From Apodemus sylvaticus (taxonomy: Eukaryota > Chordata > Mammalia > Rodentia > Muridae): a stretch of DNA of 64,000 nucleotides. Shown here in pieces: positions 29,336 to 41,240 of the stretch. The notes below the pieces were generated by a model, which saw only the letters and a program-made list of their open reading frames with translations, was not told the origin of the DNA and made no database searches. Position 1 is the first letter of the stretch, and each line of letters begins with the position of its first letter. The position numbers and the translations under genes were made by a program. The stretch is taken from the NCBI RefSeq assembly GCF_947179515.1, contig NC_067481.1, positions 83,404,015 through 83,468,014 of the forward strand, given 5' to 3'.

Positions 29336-30200
29336 CTAATATTGATGGTGTGCTTTATTGATTTAAAACCCTCCATGGGAGCAAATTAAACATACTTAGA
29401 GATGAGGAATGTTTCATGTATGTCATGACAATTCAGGAATTTTTGTTACTTTAAAAAACGAGGGAATATTTTTAAAATGTATTTTCCTTTTAATAGGTAT
29501 AGACATGTGGGTCTTCTTTAGACTGTCCTCAGCAGCTGACTAGGATTTGCCTTGTGCTCTAGCAGAGGCATGTTTCTGCCAGCTGCAGATAGTTTCCGCG
29601 ATTGTGTGACATTTGGAATTCTAGGAACTTTTCAGAATGCATTTATGCTAGGGCCCTGAGAGGTGGTGTTGGTGGTGCTGGTTCATTCATTAGTCAGTCA
29701 ATGGGGCTAACCGCAGTTTGTTAGTAGTCATGGTCAAAGAAGAAACAAGAAGAAAGTAATTAAATCCAGGGACCACTCTATCTCTATCTCTCTCCCCTTT
29801 ATCCTTCTTTCTTTCCTTTCTAGTATTAGATGGTGAGACCAGGGTATCAATGTTGAGAAAAAGAAGAACCCACAAAGTAGCAAAAACCAGCTATACGTAT
29901 GTGTAGCCAACTCTGAACAGCTGAATGCAAGCTCTGTGCAGAGTGGTGTTCCAGCAATTCAATGTTATTATACCTAGTGAAATGTGTCCTCATTTCAAAC
30001 ATAAACCTTCTGTTCTCACCTTAATACTAAGCCAAGCCTCAATTATGTGCCTAAGTTTCTATCAGATTTCCAGTGGTTCCTTTTCATACATTCATAGGAC
30101 ATAATTTTTATATTGAGCAATATGGAAGCTACCATATCTGTTGTTCAGAGATGAATAGATTCAGGAACTAAACAAAACTGAAATTAAGAAATCGGCCTTC

Positions 30201-30446
30201 GCCGGGCAGTGGTGGCGCACACCTGTAATTCCAGGACTCTGGGAGGCAGAGGCAGGCAGATTTCTTAGTTTGAGTCCAGCCTGGTCTACAGAGAGAGTTC
30301 CAGGGTGGCATCCAGGGCTATACAGAGAAACCAATCCAAAAAAAAAAAAAGAAAAAAGAAAAAAGAAAGAAAGAAAAGAAAAGAAAAGAAAAGAAAAGAA
30401 AAGAAAAGAAAAGAAAAGAAAAGAAAAGAAAAGAAAAGAAAAGAAG
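30201..30446 (+). mobile_element. B1 SINE with (AAAAG)n tail
   Basis: The head gccgggcagtggtggcgcac and the body are well preserved. The A-tail has grown into about 20 units of AAAAG. The flanks (atcggccttc before, gtcagcccttc after) look like an imperfect target duplication. Confidence 0.93.
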
Positions 30447-31968
30447 TCAGCCCTTCAACACATCACTCTCCAAAGTAGAGAAGCATCTGATCCCTGGACT
30501 GCTTTTACCACCCACAAGGTTCTTCTAAAGACTCCTTTGTTTTAGATGAGCAAGCATAAAGGTCAAAGCGGTGCTTAGAAAGGTAATCTTCTGTCTCTTG
30601 ATTCACAGGGACACTGAGCATCATGTACTGGACAGGTTTTATTTTTCATTTGTTTCAGGCAGAAAAAAAAATCTCAAGGCTACCTTTTCACTAAAGCCTC
30701 CCATCTATAAAAGTAATATAAAAATAATCTCCAGTTGTTATCTCTTCCAGGAAGAGAAACAGGGATTAAGTTCTGCTGTATAACCACACTTCTATATTCG
30801 TCCCACACCCTTTTAGGATGCTGTTTTACAGCATCACAAACTCATGACTAGCACAGTTTTGTTTAGTCATTTTGTTCCAGCAAGATATTCAGCACAAATG
30901 GCAGCCAATGAAGGCTGATGCTGCATCCTAAATCCCTAGTATAATCCTCTATCCTCAATGTCACTTGGATGCTCCCTGGGGGAACTTATTAAGATATATA
31001 TGCAGAAGAGAGTTATCTAATCACTTTTCACATGATATGAGTTACTAAGGTCCATTAGGAAAATTAATCTCTTGAAGGAAACAACAGTGAAGCAGTAGGA
31101 AAGGAAAATGCCAGGGTTGATACAATGACTTCATTTAATGGTGGATGGCTAGATTTAACATTTACCATTTCTTTCTACTTCTTATCCTTCCTTTTTGTGC
31201 ATTTCTATTTTGTGCATTTCTATTTCAATGGCCTCATTGAAAACAAAGGATTGACAATTAATATCCATATGGATAGCACAGCTTGATTTTTCCAACAATT
31301 TGATTCTGGAAAATCTAGTGTAAAAGAACTAATAGAAGGTGCTATGAGACGAAAGAGAGTGATGGGCAGATGGAGAACAGCATGCAATGCGATGAATTGT
31401 GAACTGAAGGACTGGGAAGCATGGTCAAAAGCAGCAGTAAGACCGGGGTTATCTGTGATTTTTATTAGAGGGGAAGGAGATTAATTGAATGATCAGGAGA
31501 AAGGTGACATATGTTCCTGGTTGATATCAAGCTAACATCAAAAATGACCGGTGCATTCCCAGAACTGATGACACCCTGGTTTTAGAGGAACATTTTGTGT
31601 ACTACTTTAGTAATGTTCGCTTATAGAATATTGAAAAGCTGTGGAAAGACTGAGGAAAGTGGTCCCTGGCTTGTCATGGTTGAATTTGAAGTGGTTTACT
31701 CAGTGTTATTTCTTCAAAATTAGATTACCATATAATTTGCTAAATTGATACTTCTTTAAAATTAGCAAGAGTGGTAAGTTAGAATTAGTTACTATGAACA
31801 GAAGTTACTGTGAGGTATAATAAACATAAATATTATCTTTATGTAGTTATATATGTATATATGTATGAATGTATATTTGTGCTCCCAGAACTGAATCTAA
31901 GTATGTTGAAAGAGAGGAAGAAAAAAGACAAATGTACTACAACTATTAGCAAGGCTTATGCCATATCT

Positions 31969-31969
<1 letters not shown>

Positions 31970-32009
<40 letters not shown>
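31970..32009. repeat. (AC)n microsatellite
   Basis: About 20 uninterrupted AC units. Confidence 0.97.
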
Positions 32010-32010
<1 letters not shown>

Positions 32011-32984
32011 CATGGGGAAGTTTGTGCAGGAAAGAACTCCTCACCAGTTAAGCCATTGCTTCTCCATAGTTTTCGAATCTCTCATTTACGCTCAGTCTCT
32101 CTGTGTGGTCCGTGGAGAAAAATATTTTCCGAGTGGTAGATTAGTGTAGCACTTAGTGAGCACCTTCAATTCAGTTACTACACTATCACGACTCCTGATC
32201 TAAGAATCCTCCTCCAAGCTTCATCTCTTCTTAATGGTTCATTATGTGGTGGCAGCACCACCGTGGCCCCCGTGAGGCAGGCATGAACACTCCGAGTCAT
32301 GCCTCTGCCTCCCACACCTAATGATTCATGACGGCACTTATGCCTCTGAAATCTCTTGTGTAACTGTCCTCCTTTCTGTCGCCACTGCCACTGTCCTAGT
32401 TCACAAATGTGTCTGTTCTTATCTGGACTATGCCGGCAGCTTATTAAGGCATGTCCCTGCTGTCAGCCTCTTTCCTCTAAGGTGTGTGCCTTGTAAATTA
32501 AACAAAGACAGCAGAATGTCTTGAGCACTACAACATGCTCCAGAATTCGCTCTGTGGATATTGCTTATATCAGTTCCCCATATCACAATACTAACCAATT
32601 ACCAACTCTGCTGATAGCACGGTCAGTGAATTGGAGGGGTTGAATTCTTTGTGTATATCGAGGGCATGTGCAGAGTATAAATTTAATGGGCTCACTCCTG
32701 GGCAGTTGGTTTTCCTTACTTATTACACTATTTTGCTCTTCTGTTGGTAATATGAGCCCTTGGCATAAAGAGTCCAGCATAGGTCAAGAATGAAGCAAAT
32801 TCATTCAAATTCAACCTACTCTCTACTTCCTGAGGTTCCAGTGTCATGCCACCTTCAGCATCATTTTTCTCTATTTTTCAGCTTGTTACAAAATGTACCT
32901 GTTAATATAAGCCTGAAACTATCTTGTCTAACCCACTCTCACATTCAATTTCAATTTTCTTTCTCTCTACCAGGGTCATTTATT

Positions 32985-33004
32985 AAGTGTGTGTGTGTGT
33001 GTGT

Positions 33005-33040
<36 letters not shown>

Positions 33041-33165
33041 ATGTACTGCGGTGTGCATGTGGTGATCAGTTTAAATCCATGGGAGTTAGTTTCCTGTTTT
33101 TATCATGTAGGTCCTGAGAATCAAACTCAGAACATTGACAGTCTTCTCCTAGATCCCACCCATAG
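32985..33165 (-). mobile_element. (GT)n array joined to a worn B3-like SINE
   Basis: A (GT)n array (32987-33038, one CT interruption) is followed by the reversed B3-like order: ccatgggagttagtttcctg, then gtaggtcctgagaatcaaac. Confidence 0.55.
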
Positions 33166-33432
33166 TATCTTATTTCTGTCATTTTAAATAAATCTTAAAT
33201 AAGTACCTGCTTCCCCATAGTGTTTTTACTGGTGCTTGCTCCAAAACTATGTAGAACCTTCTTTGAATGTGTGCATTCTTAGATCCTGGTCACTCAAACT
33301 TCCAAAACAGTTTCAACTCTTGATATTCATATGCCCTTCTTGGAAATAATTCAGTGTATGTAAGCTCAATATCACTACTTTCATAGGATTTGCTTTTGGA
33401 ATAAAGTTGGGTATACCATTTAACTTATAAAA

Positions 33433-33540
33433 AATGAGGAGATGATTCCATGGGTAAGAATGCTTGTCACATAATCTCAGGGATATGAGATTATGTATCC
33501 CTAGTACCCACAGGAAAAATAAAGCCAGGTGAGAAGTGTT
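33433..33540 (+). mobile_element. Worn tRNA-derived SINE fragment
   Basis: The segment gatgattccatgggtaagaa followed by gtatccctagtacccacagg resembles the tRNA-like head of a B3/B4-type SINE on the + strand. Weak. Confidence 0.35.
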
Positions 33541-33945
33541 TCAAGTATTCTGGCTTGCGGGAAGCTCTTTGTAAAAGGAAAGAAATTTCATTACAGTTAC
33601 TATGACCACCATAACTATTATTGAAATCCCATCAGCTTCCTACCTTGAATCCCATTACCCTGTGAGAACATAATTAGTGCCTAACTTTACATAGGGACTT
33701 TTATTCTCAATCCCTAACCCTTCAGGCCACCCAATGTGACAATTTACTTTGATAAAACTATATCTGTTTCATCAATTAAAATAAGTAAAGCAGACTCCAT
33801 TTTCCAACTTCACGGTGTTTTAGGTGTTTTAAACCAGGAATCCATTCTTCCTGCTCATATAATTAATTATTAATACTCAAAGAATTTGATCATCAGATTC
33901 TCTCCATAATTTGTGTGTGTGTGTGTGAGTGTGCATGTGTGTGCT

Positions 33946-34007
<62 letters not shown>

Positions 34008-34038
34008 AGAGGGAGAGGGAGAGGGAGAGAGAGAGAGA
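33946..34038. repeat. (GA)n / (GGGAGA)n purine tract
   Basis: About 90 bp nearly all purine, with GT units just to its left (33912-33928). On the minus strand it gives spurious Ser/Leu-rich open frames. Confidence 0.95.
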
Positions 34039-34846
34039 TTTCGCTCACTTTCAGATAAGGAAAATAAACAAGTGGTTCTCATAGAGGAGCTTAAATTATT
34101 ATGAACTAAATGCCTTCATAATGAACCAAAAAGAAAATTATTATATCCCTCTTATCCACTGAACTTTCCACATTGTTTTTCATAATGCATTTGAAACACC
34201 TGCTGTCATAAAGCACCTTTTTACAGATTTTGTCCAAAATTTCAGGTTAGTGATTATTTACTTCCTTTGCTTCTTTCACCTACTTTTTGAGTTCAGGCTC
34301 ACCATTACCTGAAGTGGGAAGGGCAAAACAATAAAACTATAATAATGATTGAGCTGAGTACTAGTATTTCTCATTCTCTGCTTTGTGATAGTGGATGATC
34401 AGCTGCCTAAAACTTCTGTAATCAGAAATTCCCCAAAATAATGTATCAAACCTTCTAATTTGGAGCCCAAGTAAACTCTGCCCTTGTTAAATTACTTTGG
34501 CTATTTTGTCATAGTAACCAGAAAGTTACTAATAAATAGATATATTTGTTTCTTAGGGATTTTTTTGCAATAAATACATAAGCACAAATATTCTAAAATC
34601 CAATACCACTAAATGTGCATTCTTTTTTAACCATTTGTAGTACACAGACCCAATAATAGTCCTTGGTTGTAGCTCATGCTTATTGATTGGTGTCTAGAAA
34701 ACCTGCTAGTTATTTTTCATCTTCAAACCTTGTACAGCATCCCCACCATACTATACTGTTCTGTATGAGCTGGCACATATGTTGATGCTCTATCATCCTT
34801 ACTTATTTCCACTTAAGAACTTGATATCAAGTTCAAGTACAACCCG

Positions 34847-34907
34847 TATATATGTATATACATATATATATATTCAAAATATATATATTGTATATATATA
34901 TATATAT
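34847..34907. repeat. AT-rich alternating tract
   Basis: TATA/TATG units with the near-palindromic stretch tatatgtatatacatatata, then further TA units and a T run. Confidence 0.85.
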
Positions 34908-35700
34908 TTTTTTTCAAAAATTTCTTGAAATACCAATCCAAGTTCCCAACTAAGGTTAATTTAATTGCTAAAGAAACAAAAGAGGTCAAAGGATTGTTAT
35001 TGAAGTGAACTATATTAAGGAGAGAGGCAGAAAATAAAATGAAAAAAATGAAAGGCAGTAGGGTTTTCTTGTATTAAGTTAAAAGAGAGGAAACTGAATG
35101 GAAACTCAGCTACCATAACATTAGTCTGCAGTCTTTGTATTTTTGAGATTATGTGAGTCATGAATCTATTTTAACCAATACTTAATTTCTAAAGTACTTG
35201 AAATAGTAACACACTGTCTTAAAATAGATCTGTGAATGACTGTACAACCATAGACTCTTACTTTATGTTTAAGATTCAATTTAAAAAGTTAAATTTCATT
35301 TCACTTGAAGAAAATATTAAATAATGTAACTAGCCATTGGCCTGTGGCATCCCGAAGAAGCTCTTGCAGCTCTGGAATGAAAATTCCTTATCTATAGAGG
35401 GAGTGCACTTTAATAGATGCTTCTCCAAAGCCCTTGTCCTGAGCACTTCACAGCTCCTGCTGTAACTAAGGATACCTCGCAGATGCGTAAATGCAGCAGC
35501 TACTTTATAGGTGGACGCTTTCTTAGAACATTTCTTCTTCTTTGGATTTTCAATATGATTTTGAAAAGAAATCAAATGCAAACAAATGTATTGATATGTA
35601 ACCGATAAGTTTAAGGGAAATGTTAGTCTTCTTCATCTATGTTGTTTTCTGTGTTACAAACACAGAACTTGGTAACCAATAATGATACCCCATTGTTATT

Positions 35701-36602
35701 AGATATTTTCTTTATTTACATTTGAAATGTTATCCCCTTTCTTGGTTTCCCCTCCAAAAACCCCCTATACCATACCCCCTCATCCTGCTCATCAACCCAT
35801 CCACTCCTGCTTCCCTGTACTAGCATTCCCCTACCCTGGGGCATCAAGCTCACAGGACCAAGGGCCTCTCTTCCCACTGATGTCCTACAAGGCCATCCAC
35901 TGCCACATATACGGCTGGAGACACAGATCCCTCCATGTGTACTCTTTGGTTGGTGGTTTAGTCCCTTGGAGCTCTGGGGTGTACTGGTTGGTTCATATTT
36001 TTGTTCCTCCTGTGGATCTGCAAACCCCTTCAGCTCTTTGGGTCCTTTCTCTACCTCCTCCATTGGGGATCCTGTGCTCAGCCCAATGGTTGGCTGAGAG
36101 CATTCACCTCTGTATTTGTCAGACACTGGCAGAGTCTCTCAGGAGAAAGCTTTATCAGGCTCCACTCAGCAAGCACTTGTTGGCATTCACAATAGTGTCT
36201 GGGTTTGGAAACTGTATATGGGATGGATCCCCAGAGGGGGAAGTCTCTGGATGGCCTTTCTTTGGTCTTTCTTCTTCTGAGTTTCATGTGGTATCTTGGG
36301 TATTCTGAGCTTGTGGGCTAAAATCCACTTATCAGTGAGTGCATACCATGTGTGTTCTTCAGTCTCTGCTCAACACGCTGTCTCTATATCTCTTTCTATG
36401 TGTATTTTGTCCCCCCTTTTAAGAAGAACTGAAGTATCCACACTTTGGTCTTTCTTCTTCTGAGTTTCATGTGGTATCTTGGGTATTCTGAGCTTGTGGG
36501 CTAAAATCCACTTATCAGTGAGTGCATACCATGTGTGTTCTTTTGTAATTGGGTTACTCCACTCAGGATCATATTTACTAATTCCAACCATTTGCCTAAG
36601 GA
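35701..36602 (-). mobile_element. 5'-truncated L1 3' UTR, antisense
   Basis: From the left edge (agatattttctttatttaca, then tttgaaatgttatccccttt) rightwards the DNA follows the reversed mouse L1 3' UTR to the reversed segment gggttactccactcaggatc. The open frames of 136 to 193 codons here belong to this non-coding region and are not proteins. An internal 100-bp exact duplication is listed separately. Confidence 0.9.
36260..36542. repeat. Exact 100-bp direct repeat inside the L1 remnant
   Basis: The segments 36260-36359 and 36443-36542 are identical base for base (both begin ctttggtctttcttcttctg and end accatgtgtgttctt). They are separated by 83 bp. In the usual L1 order only the second copy is expected at its place. 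Confidence 0.93.
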
Positions 36603-36895
36603 AAAAAAAACATGTGTTCATTTCATCTGTCCAATGAGAAAGCATTGGATAAAATCCATTTTTCTATCAGATGTAATATTGGACTGTTCTGCTACTTTAC
36701 ACATTGTATGTTTGATTTTTAAATTCCAATATTGTTCTGATATTATTCGGAACCTTTATGGAAATGGGTTCCAGAGGTGAGGAGAAGCTACTTATGAATT
36801 CCAAAACCAATTGATTCGTTTCACAATGACATGTGTTCCTTGGAAAAAAAGTAGTTGTATGCTCCTAGGAAGACAAAGTATGACCAGAAACTGTC

Positions 36896-36898
<3 letters not shown>

Positions 36899-36932
<34 letters not shown>
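36899..36932. repeat. (GT)n microsatellite
   Basis: About 17 uninterrupted GT units. Confidence 0.97.
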
Positions 36933-36935
<3 letters not shown>

Positions 36936-37239
36936 AGGAAGGGACAAAATGTCTTATTGTCATCTAGCCTCTGGGAATTATGTACAATATAGTTTTATTT
37001 CCACAGGTCTCTGAGTATGGAATCACTATTTTACAATTGATAAATGTCCATATGAGAATTTACAGGCTTAAGTATTCTGCTTGAAGATATTAAATGGAAT
37101 TGCTTAACAGATGCATAACTTTTTACCCACATGATTCATTATCATAATTACATGAAGAGACAGATTTGTTCAAAAAAGAAACCTATTGTTGACTTTAACA
37201 ATGGCAAACATTTTCCAGTTTTTCTTTTAATATAGCCTT

Positions 37240-37995
37240 TTGTAGTAGGATCTGACGATTCTTTTTTAAATTTCCTCAGTTTCTGTCATTATGTCTCGCT
37301 TTTCATTTCTGATTTTGTTACTTTTGATACTGTCTCTGCTCATTAGTTAGTTCAGCTAAGGGTTTATCTATCTTGTTGATTTTCCCAAAGAGCCAGCTCT
37401 TGGTTTTGTTGATTGTTTGAAGGAAAGGCCATCCAGAGACTGGCACACCTTGGGATCCATCCCTTCATCAAACCCTGACACTTTTGCTGATGTCAATAAC
37501 TGCTTACAGACACTAACCTAGTATGGCTGTCCTCTGAGAGGCTCCACCATCACCTGACTAAGATAGATGCTGATACAGCCAACCATTGTATTGAGCCAGG
37601 GATCCCCCAAGATAGAGTTAGAGGAAAGATTGAAGGAGCTAAAGGAGATTACAACCCCATAGAAGTAACAACAGTAACAACTAACCAGATCCCTCAGAAT
37701 TCCCAAGGACTAAACCACCAATCAAAGAGTATATATACTTGGGTGGGTTCATGTCTTCCACTACATAGGTAGCAGAGGATTGCCTTATTTAGCATCAATG
37801 AGAGGGGAGACCATTGGTCCTGTGGAGGCTTGTTGCCCTAGTTTAGGGGGATACAAGAAGGGTGAGACAGGAGTGGGTGAGTGAGTACCCTCTTAGAGGC
37901 AAAAGAGAGAAGTAATGGGATGGGGGTTAGTTGGAGAGACTGGGAAGGGGCCAACATTTGAAATGTAGATAAATAAAATAATCAATAATAATCCA
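37240..37995 (+). mobile_element. L1 remnant with inverted ORF2 fragment
   Basis: From about 37240 to 37418 the + strand is the reverse of L1 ORF2 (tttcatttctgattttgtta, then gggtttatctatcttgttga). From about 37421 it is L1 3' UTR in sense (aggaaaggccatccagagac, gcagaggattgccttattta, tttgaaatgtagataaataa) ending in an A-rich tail. This head-to-head arrangement is the usual product of twin priming. The ORF2 piece is short and non-functional. Confidence 0.85.
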
Positions 37996-39588
37996 AAAAA
38001 AAGTAGGGCACAAAATAAACTGCCCAATAATACATCTACACAAACACAGCTAATAGAGTCTTGAGAAGGAATTCATGTGACTATCTAACATTTCAACAAG
38101 TGATATAGAAATTTTAAGAAAACCACACATAATTCTTAAACAAAAACCATTCCTAAGGCACATTCTCTATACAAATAGATGGTATGACTAGACAATAAAT
38201 GAAATAAATAAAATTTAAAAACATAATGTAATGTTTTAATGACCTGAAACAAATCTTAAATATGATATTTTGGAACAACAACAACAAAAATGCTGGAATG
38301 TAGAGACTGGGCATCCTATGCCTTAGTCTTTGGTAGAAGACACTCAGTCTCTCACATTAAAGTTTAATACTATTTTGTTTTGTATTTTAAATTTCCTTCA
38401 TCATGTAAACTTCCATTTTCTCATTTTTCATTTTTTTAATTTTTTTCATTTTTCTCATTTTCTGAGACATATTTTTTTGTCAAAAATAAAATGCTTAATG
38501 TCAAATGTTTTTTTTGCCCTCCACTGATATTATCATGAAATCATTTAATTTTATTATGTTGATTTATACCATCCAGTGATGAGCAGTGCATTCCTCCTGC
38601 ATACCTACTCAGTTCTGCACTATTAACCTTTCTATGTTTGCAGCTTGAATTTGCTAATAACTTAGACACTATTTTTAATATATAGCCACAAAACATATTG
38701 CAGTAGTTTTTAGCTAATTTTAATAAAACATGCCTTCATAAAAATCAATGGCTAACTTTACAGAGACATACATTAGTGACATCAAATGTTTCTTATGACA
38801 ACCAACTATGGTCACTAGTAACATGTGAAGTCTTGCATGTTTGTATGGCAAACAGTAAGTATTGCCATACATTTTAATTGAATGATATTTTATCAGTTCT
38901 ATAAATATGTTTAGAGCTAATGTGAGACCATTATTTACTAGCTGAAGAAATCTCTGCATCATAATTCTTAGGTGTCATAAGATATCATAGAATTCACTAT
39001 GTTTATATAAATATGTTCCTTGAAAAATAATCTTTAAGTAATACAATGTAAATTTTTATGATTACTATTTAAGTAATCATAAAATTCTTATATATAAGAT
39101 AAATATAAGAATGACTCCCTTGTTTTGACAGTAAGTGAAAACCAGTAAGATCTGCTTATAACAATCTATACAGATTATTTTCTAAGCTACTAGAATTCTT
39201 AAAGACACATCAGTGTAAGAATATAAACCTGATGTCTCCTATTATATGTGATGCTTTGAGTAAATATAAAACATTAATTTATTTATGAAAATTAAATGTG
39301 AGTGAGAAAATGTGACGGAGAACGCAGGGTTAGTACTTTAACTGCAAATGAATATGTTTATTTCCTGTGAATGGGTGATTCCTCTGTGTTACATCTGCCT
39401 GTAGAGAATGTTCTGCTTGATATTACAGACCTGAAATCTTAGGTATGTAACACACCAAGAGGAGAAAATACCTGGAGAAAACAATATTTCTTTCTCTTTA
39501 TTTCATTAAAAGAAGATTACTTTGAAGGTCACAGCATTTTGCCTTTCATAAAAGCTTGGAAAGAAGTTGATTTGTTGTATTATGCATA

Positions 39589-39621
39589 TCTCTCTCTCTC
39601 TCTCTCTCCCTCTCTTTCTCT

Positions 39622-39671
<50 letters not shown>

Positions 39672-39702
39672 CCTCCCTCTCTCTCCCTCCCTCTCTTTCT
39701 CT

Positions 39703-39742
<40 letters not shown>

Positions 39743-39817
39743 CTGTGTGTCTGTGTCTGTGTGTATGTCTGTGTCTCTGTGTATGTGTGTGTCTGTGTGT
39801 GTGATTGTGTGTGCCTC
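39589..39817. repeat. (TC)n followed by (TG)n, about 230 bp
   Basis: A pyrimidine tract (39589-39734, with CCCTC interruptions) changes directly into TG/TCTG units (39735-39817). Long open frames on both strands here are low-complexity artefacts. Confidence 0.95.
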
Positions 39818-39935
39818 ATGTCTATACAGGCATGCGGATGTGAATTCACACATGTAGCAGACCCATGTCTTTACTGATATGTGGAAGTCAAATTACAACC
39901 TTGGCTACTATTCATCTGTAATTTTCTTCTTTGTA

Positions 39936-40062
39936 ATTTTTGAGGCAAGGTGTTTGACTGGCCTAGAGCTTCCTGTAAATGCTACAGTGACCTGTGAATC
40001 CTAGGGATCCCTCTCTCTCCACATTCTCTATTCTGAGATTACAAAGGCATGTCCTGACTGTT
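39936..40062 (-). mobile_element. Old B1-like SINE (worn)
   Basis: The order gaggcaaggtgtttgactgg, cctgtgaatcctagggatcc, gagattacaaaggcatgtcc follows a reversed B1, strongly diverged. Confidence 0.45.
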
Positions 40063-40109
40063 GTGTTTTATAAAAAAGAAAGAGAAGAGTGAGAAACACA
40101 TTAGTTGGA

Positions 40110-40530
40110 GGCATGGTATAGTGCAGGGAGTGGGGGTGCCTGAGGCCTATATTGAGGCATCTTTTTCCCCCGGCCGGAAGTACCAGCCACATGAAGGGTA
40201 TATTATAGAATAAAGTTTATTTAGGGTATGAGAAGGAAAGTTGAGGGTATAGAAGAGCTAGAGAAAAGTAGAGAGACAGAGTAGAGGAAAAGAGAGAAAG
40301 AGAGAGATAGTAGAGGAGTAGAGGCTGGTCTTTAATAACTGGAGAGAGAGGGGGGAGTGGATGGGGTGGGAAGAGGGAGAGAGGGAAGAGGGGAAGACTA
40401 AGAGAGCAGGGACCTGAGAAGGGAGCAAGCAGCCTCTTTTATATGGAGTCAGCTATACCTGGCTATTGTCAGGTAACTCTGGGGTGGAGTCTAGAAAAAA
40501 TGATAACACGAGCACCTTTGAATTTCATGT
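40110..40530 (-). mobile_element. Probable rodent endogenous-retrovirus LTR
   Basis: The region combines ccccggccggaagtaccagc, atagaataaagtttatttag, a long GA-rich middle and cttttatatggagtcagcta, a pattern I associate with a rodent LTR. No gag, pol or env is visible, so this would be a solitary LTR. The family, strand and ends are uncertain. Confidence 0.5.
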
Positions 40531-40684
40531 GAGTGGTGGGGATTGAAATTCGGTTCTTATGGTTGTATCCTATGCAACCTCAAATATAATTTTCTGCCCG
40601 AGAAAACAAAGTTTACTACTTTCACTTATTACTCTCATAAATTACCTCATAAAAATGTCAAAATAAACCACTTTAAAAATATAT

Positions 40685-40833
40685 CATGACTAGTGAGTTG
40701 GCTTATTGTGTAAAGGTACTTGCCACTAAACCAAATTCTTGAGCTTGATTCCAGAGGCACACATCATGGAAGGAGAGAAATAATTCTCATAAGCTTTCCA
40801 CTGATTTCTATGCATGTACCATAGGACAGAAGC

Positions 40834-40874
<41 letters not shown>

Positions 40875-40889
40875 CACACATACACACAA
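40685..40889 (+). mobile_element. B3-like SINE with (CA)n
   Basis: The order ctagtgagttggcttattgt, gtacttgccactaaacc, gagcttgattccagaggcac fits a worn B3 in sense; a (CA)n array (40832-40889) follows at its 3' side. Confidence 0.6.
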
Positions 40890-40999
40890 CACTGAAAAAC
40901 ATCTTCAAAAGTTCAGAAGATCTCTTGGAATAAAAGTACTGACAAATATGTCAATCATGAGTAAAAATGAATTTCTTTGTTGAGTTCTATCATGTGCCT

Positions 41000-41240
41000 C
41001 TGTGTGGGCTTTTCATTGCTGTGTTAAAATACCTTGAAGATCAACTTAAAAGAAAAATTTGAATGTTCACTCATTTTTAGAAATATCAATCCATGGCCGC
41101 TTGGTCCTGTTGCATGAGTATGTATTAAAGAATAATGACATAGTGGGAACATCTGGAGGAGAAAGAACTGACCAGGTCCCAAATGTCCCTTCAAGGGCAC
41201 ACCCACAATGACACAGTCCTTACGCTAGGTGGGTTTTCTA
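41000..41240 (-). mobile_element. Worn copy of a rodent dispersed repeat
   Basis: The order cattgctgtgttaaaatacc, aaagaaaaatttgaatgttc, then ccacaatgacacagtcctta resembles the reverse of the older repeat found at 28.6 and 29.1 kb. Strongly diverged. Confidence 0.45.

Noticed and set aside
32210..32490. Relatively GC-rich stretch with several CpGs, considered as a regulatory island or an old repeat.
   Set aside because: CpG density is too low for an island, and the partial likeness to a widespread old repeat is too weak to assign.
35716..36308. Open frames of 136 codons (-) and 193 codons (+) that look like ordinary protein sequence.
   Set aside because: The DNA is L1 3' UTR in reverse, which is non-coding; it is truncated and has no promoter or splice context.
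39506..39877. Four overlapping frames of 89-115 codons on both strands.
   Set aside because: All cover the (TC)n(TG)n array and disappear outside it.
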